The position numbers and the translations under genes are program-made. Shown one piece after another: positions 5,612 to 7,749 of a stretch of 7,749 bases of DNA. The first letter of the stretch is position 1, and every line of letters begins with the position of its first letter. The stretch lies in the NCBI GenBank assembly GCA_013694645.1, contig JACDBZ010000085.1, positions 1 to 7,749 of the forward strand, read 5' to 3'. The DNA is from Chloroflexota bacterium (GTDB taxonomy: Bacteria > Chloroflexota > Limnocylindria > QHBO01). Under the pieces are notes generated by a model. It was not told the origin of the DNA. It did not search any database and saw nothing but the letters and a program-made list of their open reading frames with translations.

Positions 5612-7725
5612 GCCGACGCCGGCGGCCGCTGGAGCTGTGCCTGGATGCTCAGCGGCGGGCCGTCCCCGTTGGTCGAGGCCTGTGCTCGGAGCCACTGCCC
5701 ATCGGCCGTCATCGTCCATGCGCCGGCGCGCTCCGCCATGGCAAGTTCCAGGATCTCCGCCAGCCTGACCTTGATCCCGGGATCATCGACACGGACGAGC
5801 GTCTCCACGCGACGGTCGAGGTTGCGATGCATCATGTCCGCCGAGCCGATCCACACCTCGGGGTCGCCGCCGTTCCCGAACCAGTACACACGTGAGTGCT
5901 CGAGGAATCTGCCGAGGATGCTGCGCACGCGGATCGTCTCCGACAACCCTGGCACGCCGGGCCGAAGACCGCAGATGGCCCGAACCACGAGGTCGATCTG
6001 TACGCCGGCGCGAGATGCATCGTACAGGGCATCGACGACCGCCTCGTCGACGAGGCCGTTCAGCTTCCACATGATGCGGCCCGGTGCCTCGGGCGTGGAG
6101 AGTCGCGCCTCGCGTTCGATCATCTCGATCACCCGGCGTCGCATGTTGATCGGCGCGACGATCAGCCGCTCGTACTCGGACCGGCGGCTGTACCCGGTGA
6201 GAAGGTTGAAAAGATGGTTCACGTCCGCGGTGAGCGTCTCGTCGGCGGTGAGGAGGCCGAGATCCTCGTAGGTGCGCGCCGTGGTGGGGTTGTAGTTGCC
6301 GGTCCCGATGTGAACGTATCGGCGAATGCCCGCGCCTTCCTGACGAACCACCAGGCAGAGCTTGGCGTGGGTCTTCAGCCCGACCAGCCCGTAGACGACG
6401 TGGCAGCCGGCACGCTCGAGCATCCGCGCCCACACGATGTTCGCCGGCTCGTCGCCGCGGGCCTTGATCTCGACGAGCACCACGACCTGCTTGCCGGCGG
6501 CCGCGGCGTCGACCAGCGCGTCGACCACCGGGCTGTCGCCAGACGTCCGGTACAGGGTCTGCTTGATGGCAAGCACCGATGGGTCGGCCGCGGCCGCCTC
6601 GACGAATGCCTGCACCGATGTGCTGAACGAGTCGTACGGGTGATGGACGAGCACGTCGTGGTCGGCGAGGGCGCCGAAGATGTCCGCCGGGTGCTCGTCG
6701 GTCGCGGCGAGTGCTGCCGGCGTGACAGCCGCCAGCGGCGCATCCTTCAGATCGGGGCGATCGAGGGCGTACAGGTGCCACAGGTCGGCCAGTCCGAGCG
6801 GCGCCGGCAGCCGATACACGTCGCGTTCGGTCAGCTGGAGCTCGCGCATCAACAGCGAGAGCACCTGCGCCGATGTCCTGCGCTCGACCTCGAGCCGCAC
6901 GGCGGGGCTGAAACGGCGGCTGCGCAGCCGGTCCTCGAGCGCCTCGAGCAGATCCTCGGCATCGTCGTCATCGAGATCCAGGTCGATCGAGCGCGTCACG
7001 CGGAAGCTGGACGACTCCAGGATCTTCATGCCGGGGAAGAGCGGCCCCAGGTTTGCCGCAATCACATCCTCGAGCGGGACGAAGACGCGGGCGTCATCGC
7101 TTGGCGAGAGGAATCGGGGGAGCAGCGGCGGAACTTTGACCCGGGCGAATCGGCGCTGTCCCTCGGGTGTATCGGCCACGATCACCGCCAGGTTCAGGGA
7201 CAGGTTGCTGATGTACGGGAACGGGTGCCCGGGGTCCACGGCGAGCGGCGTCAGGACCGGGAAGACGCGCTCATGGAAGGTGGCGGTGAGCGTGGCTCGC
7301 TGCGCCTCGTTGAGCTGCCGCCAGCGCAGGACCGCGACGCGATCGCGCGCAAGTCGTCTACGGAGCGAACCACCGAAGGCACGGGCGTGTCGTTCGGTCA
7401 GCTCACCGACGCGAGCCCGGATCGACTCGAGCTGCTCGGCCGCGGTCATGCCATCAGGAGATCGGCTTCCGAGCTGCGAGCCGGCCTGCTCCTGGAGGCC
7501 CGCCACGCGCACTCCAAAGAATTCATCAAGGTTGCCAGCCACGATCGCGGCGAACTTGACGCGCTCCAGGACCGGTGTCGAGGCGTCCTCCGCGAGCTCG
7601 AGAATGCGCGCGTTGAACTCGAGCGTGGAGAGCTCGCGATTGATATAGCGGGCCGCGCGATCCTCGGCAGAGGGCGCGGCGACGCGCCTGGACGTTGCCA
7701 TTCGGGGGTGGATGCTGACGGCCAT
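5608..7725 (-). CDS. ppk1: Polyphosphate kinase 1
   Basis: The 705-residue enzyme reversibly transfers the ATP gamma-phosphate to inorganic polyphosphate at the inner face of the membrane or in polyP granules. Every catalytic residue of E. coli PPK1 has a counterpart at matching spacing: Arg393 and Arg423 (Mg/phosphate), His453 in THAKL (the phospho-histidine, E. coli 435), His472 in HIGTGNYNP (454), Arg582 (564) and His610 in FLEH (592). By alignment to E. coli the N, head, C1 and C2 domains span roughly 25-125, 126-340, 341-520 and 521-700. Two oddities are ELSTLEF at 31-37, where most members have ELSWL, and KARGDE at 421-426, where KARFDE is usual. The ATG at 7725 is the earliest possible start (in-frame TGA 3 bases before it); ATG at 7701 is an alternative. 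No Shine-Dalgarno sequence is seen at either. It is the first gene of the coupled polyP cluster. Confidence 0.97.
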   Translation of the reverse strand: MAVSIHPRMATSRRVAAPSAEDRAARYINRELSTLEFNARILELAEDASTPVLERVKFAAIVAGNLDEFFGVRVAGLQEQAGSQLGSRSPDGMTAAEQLESIRARVGELTERHARAFGGSLRRRLARDRVAVLRWRQLNEAQRATLTATFHERVFPVLTPLAVDPGHPFPYISNLSLNLAVIVADTPEGQRRFARVKVPPLLPRFLSPSDDARVFVPLEDVIAANLGPLFPGMKILESSSFRVTRSIDLDLDDDDAEDLLEALEDRLRSRRFSPAVRLEVERRTSAQVLSLLMRELQLTERDVYRLPAPLGLADLWHLYALDRPDLKDAPLAAVTPAALAATDEHPADIFGALADHDVLVHHPYDSFSTSVQAFVEAAAADPSVLAIKQTLYRTSGDSPVVDALVDAAAAGKQVVVLVEIKARGDEPANIVWARMLERAGCHVVYGLVGLKTHAKLCLVVRQEGAGIRRYVHIGTGNYNPTTARTYEDLGLLTADETLTADVNHLFNLLTGYSRRSEYERLIVAPINMRRRVIEMIEREARLSTPEAPGRIMWKLNGLVDEAVVDALYDASRAGVQIDLVVRAICGLRPGVPGLSETIRVRSILGRFLEHSRVYWFGNGGDPEVWIGSADMMHRNLDRRVETLVRVDDPGIKVRLAEILELAMAERAGAWTMTADGQWLRAQASTNGDGPPLSIQAQLQRPPASA

Positions 7726-7735
7726 AGGTCAAGGG

Positions 7736-7741
7736 ATCGTA
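7736..7741 (-). promoter_or_regulatory. Possible -10 element of the ppk1 promoter
   Basis: The minus strand reads TACGAT 10 bases before the ppk1 ATG at 7725. It matches the TAnnnT -10 consensus and would start transcription within a few bases of the ATG, giving a leaderless or nearly leaderless mRNA, consistent with the absence of a Shine-Dalgarno sequence. Any -35 element would lie outside the window, which ends 8 bases upstream. Confidence 0.35.
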
Positions 7742-7749
7742 AAGCCGAT

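Noticed and set aside
5612..5719. N-terminal extension of the CYTH-CHAD frame
   Set aside because: It overlaps the ppk1 C-terminal codons and has no domain content; the ExExK motif begins 7 residues after the ATG at 5611.
4403..6271. 622-residue plus-strand open frame
   Set aside because: It lies antisense to the CYTH-CHAD and ppk1 genes, shows no domain, and has Arg/Ser/Pro-rich composition. Long antisense frames are common opposite high-GC genes.
5783..6781. 332-residue minus-strand open frame inside ppk1
   Set aside because: It is an out-of-frame reading of ppk1, Arg/Gly-rich, while the ppk1 frame carries all catalytic residues across the same bases.
6680..7648. 322-residue plus-strand open frame
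   Set aside because: It is antisense to ppk1, extremely Ser/Arg-rich, and has no recognisable motif.

Overview
The window looks like ordinary chromosome from a high-GC bacterium. The coding style, the ABC ATPase and permease, and the C-terminal tail of the left-hand regulator-like protein are reminiscent of Chloroflexota (Limnocylindria-like lineages) or, less likely, Actinomycetota. That placement is a guess from remembered protein style, not from a search. I see no mobile element, RNA gene, CRISPR array or long repeat.

Layout, left to right. Bases 1-612 hold the 3' part of a plus-strand gene, a TPR-like helical protein resembling the C-terminus of large ATPase/LuxR- or cyclase-type regulators. 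Everything else is on the minus strand and reads right to left: polyphosphate kinase PPK1 (7725-5608), a CYTH-CHAD polyphosphate-type protein (5611-4076), a Nudix-histidine phosphatase fusion of MutT1 architecture (4079-3147), a small unrecognised helical protein (3100-2897), a macrodomain protein (2868-2326), and an ABC-2 exporter made of an ATPase (2278-1364) and a permease (1367-564). Coding is almost continuous. The largest gap is 47 bases (2279-2325), so there is no gene-free stretch above 300 bases.

The first three minus-strand genes are joined by two consecutive ATGA stop/start overlaps, which points to a translationally coupled polyphosphate module. PPK1 makes polyP, CHAD binds it, CYTH is expected to cleave triphosphate or short polyP-like substrates, and the Nudix-phosphatase protein would act on oxidised nucleotides or dinucleoside polyphosphates. 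The small protein and the macrodomain follow at 28-base gaps and may be the tail of the same transcript. The ATPase and permease genes overlap by GTGA and probably form a second unit.

Two start codons without a visible Shine-Dalgarno sequence (ppk1 and the ABC ATPase) each have the same -10-like hexamer, TACGAT, 10 and 7 bases upstream. This suggests leaderless transcription and separates the window into a polyP operon and an exporter operon. The permease gene runs tail-to-tail into the left-hand gene with a 49-base overlap, leaving no room for a conventional terminator there.
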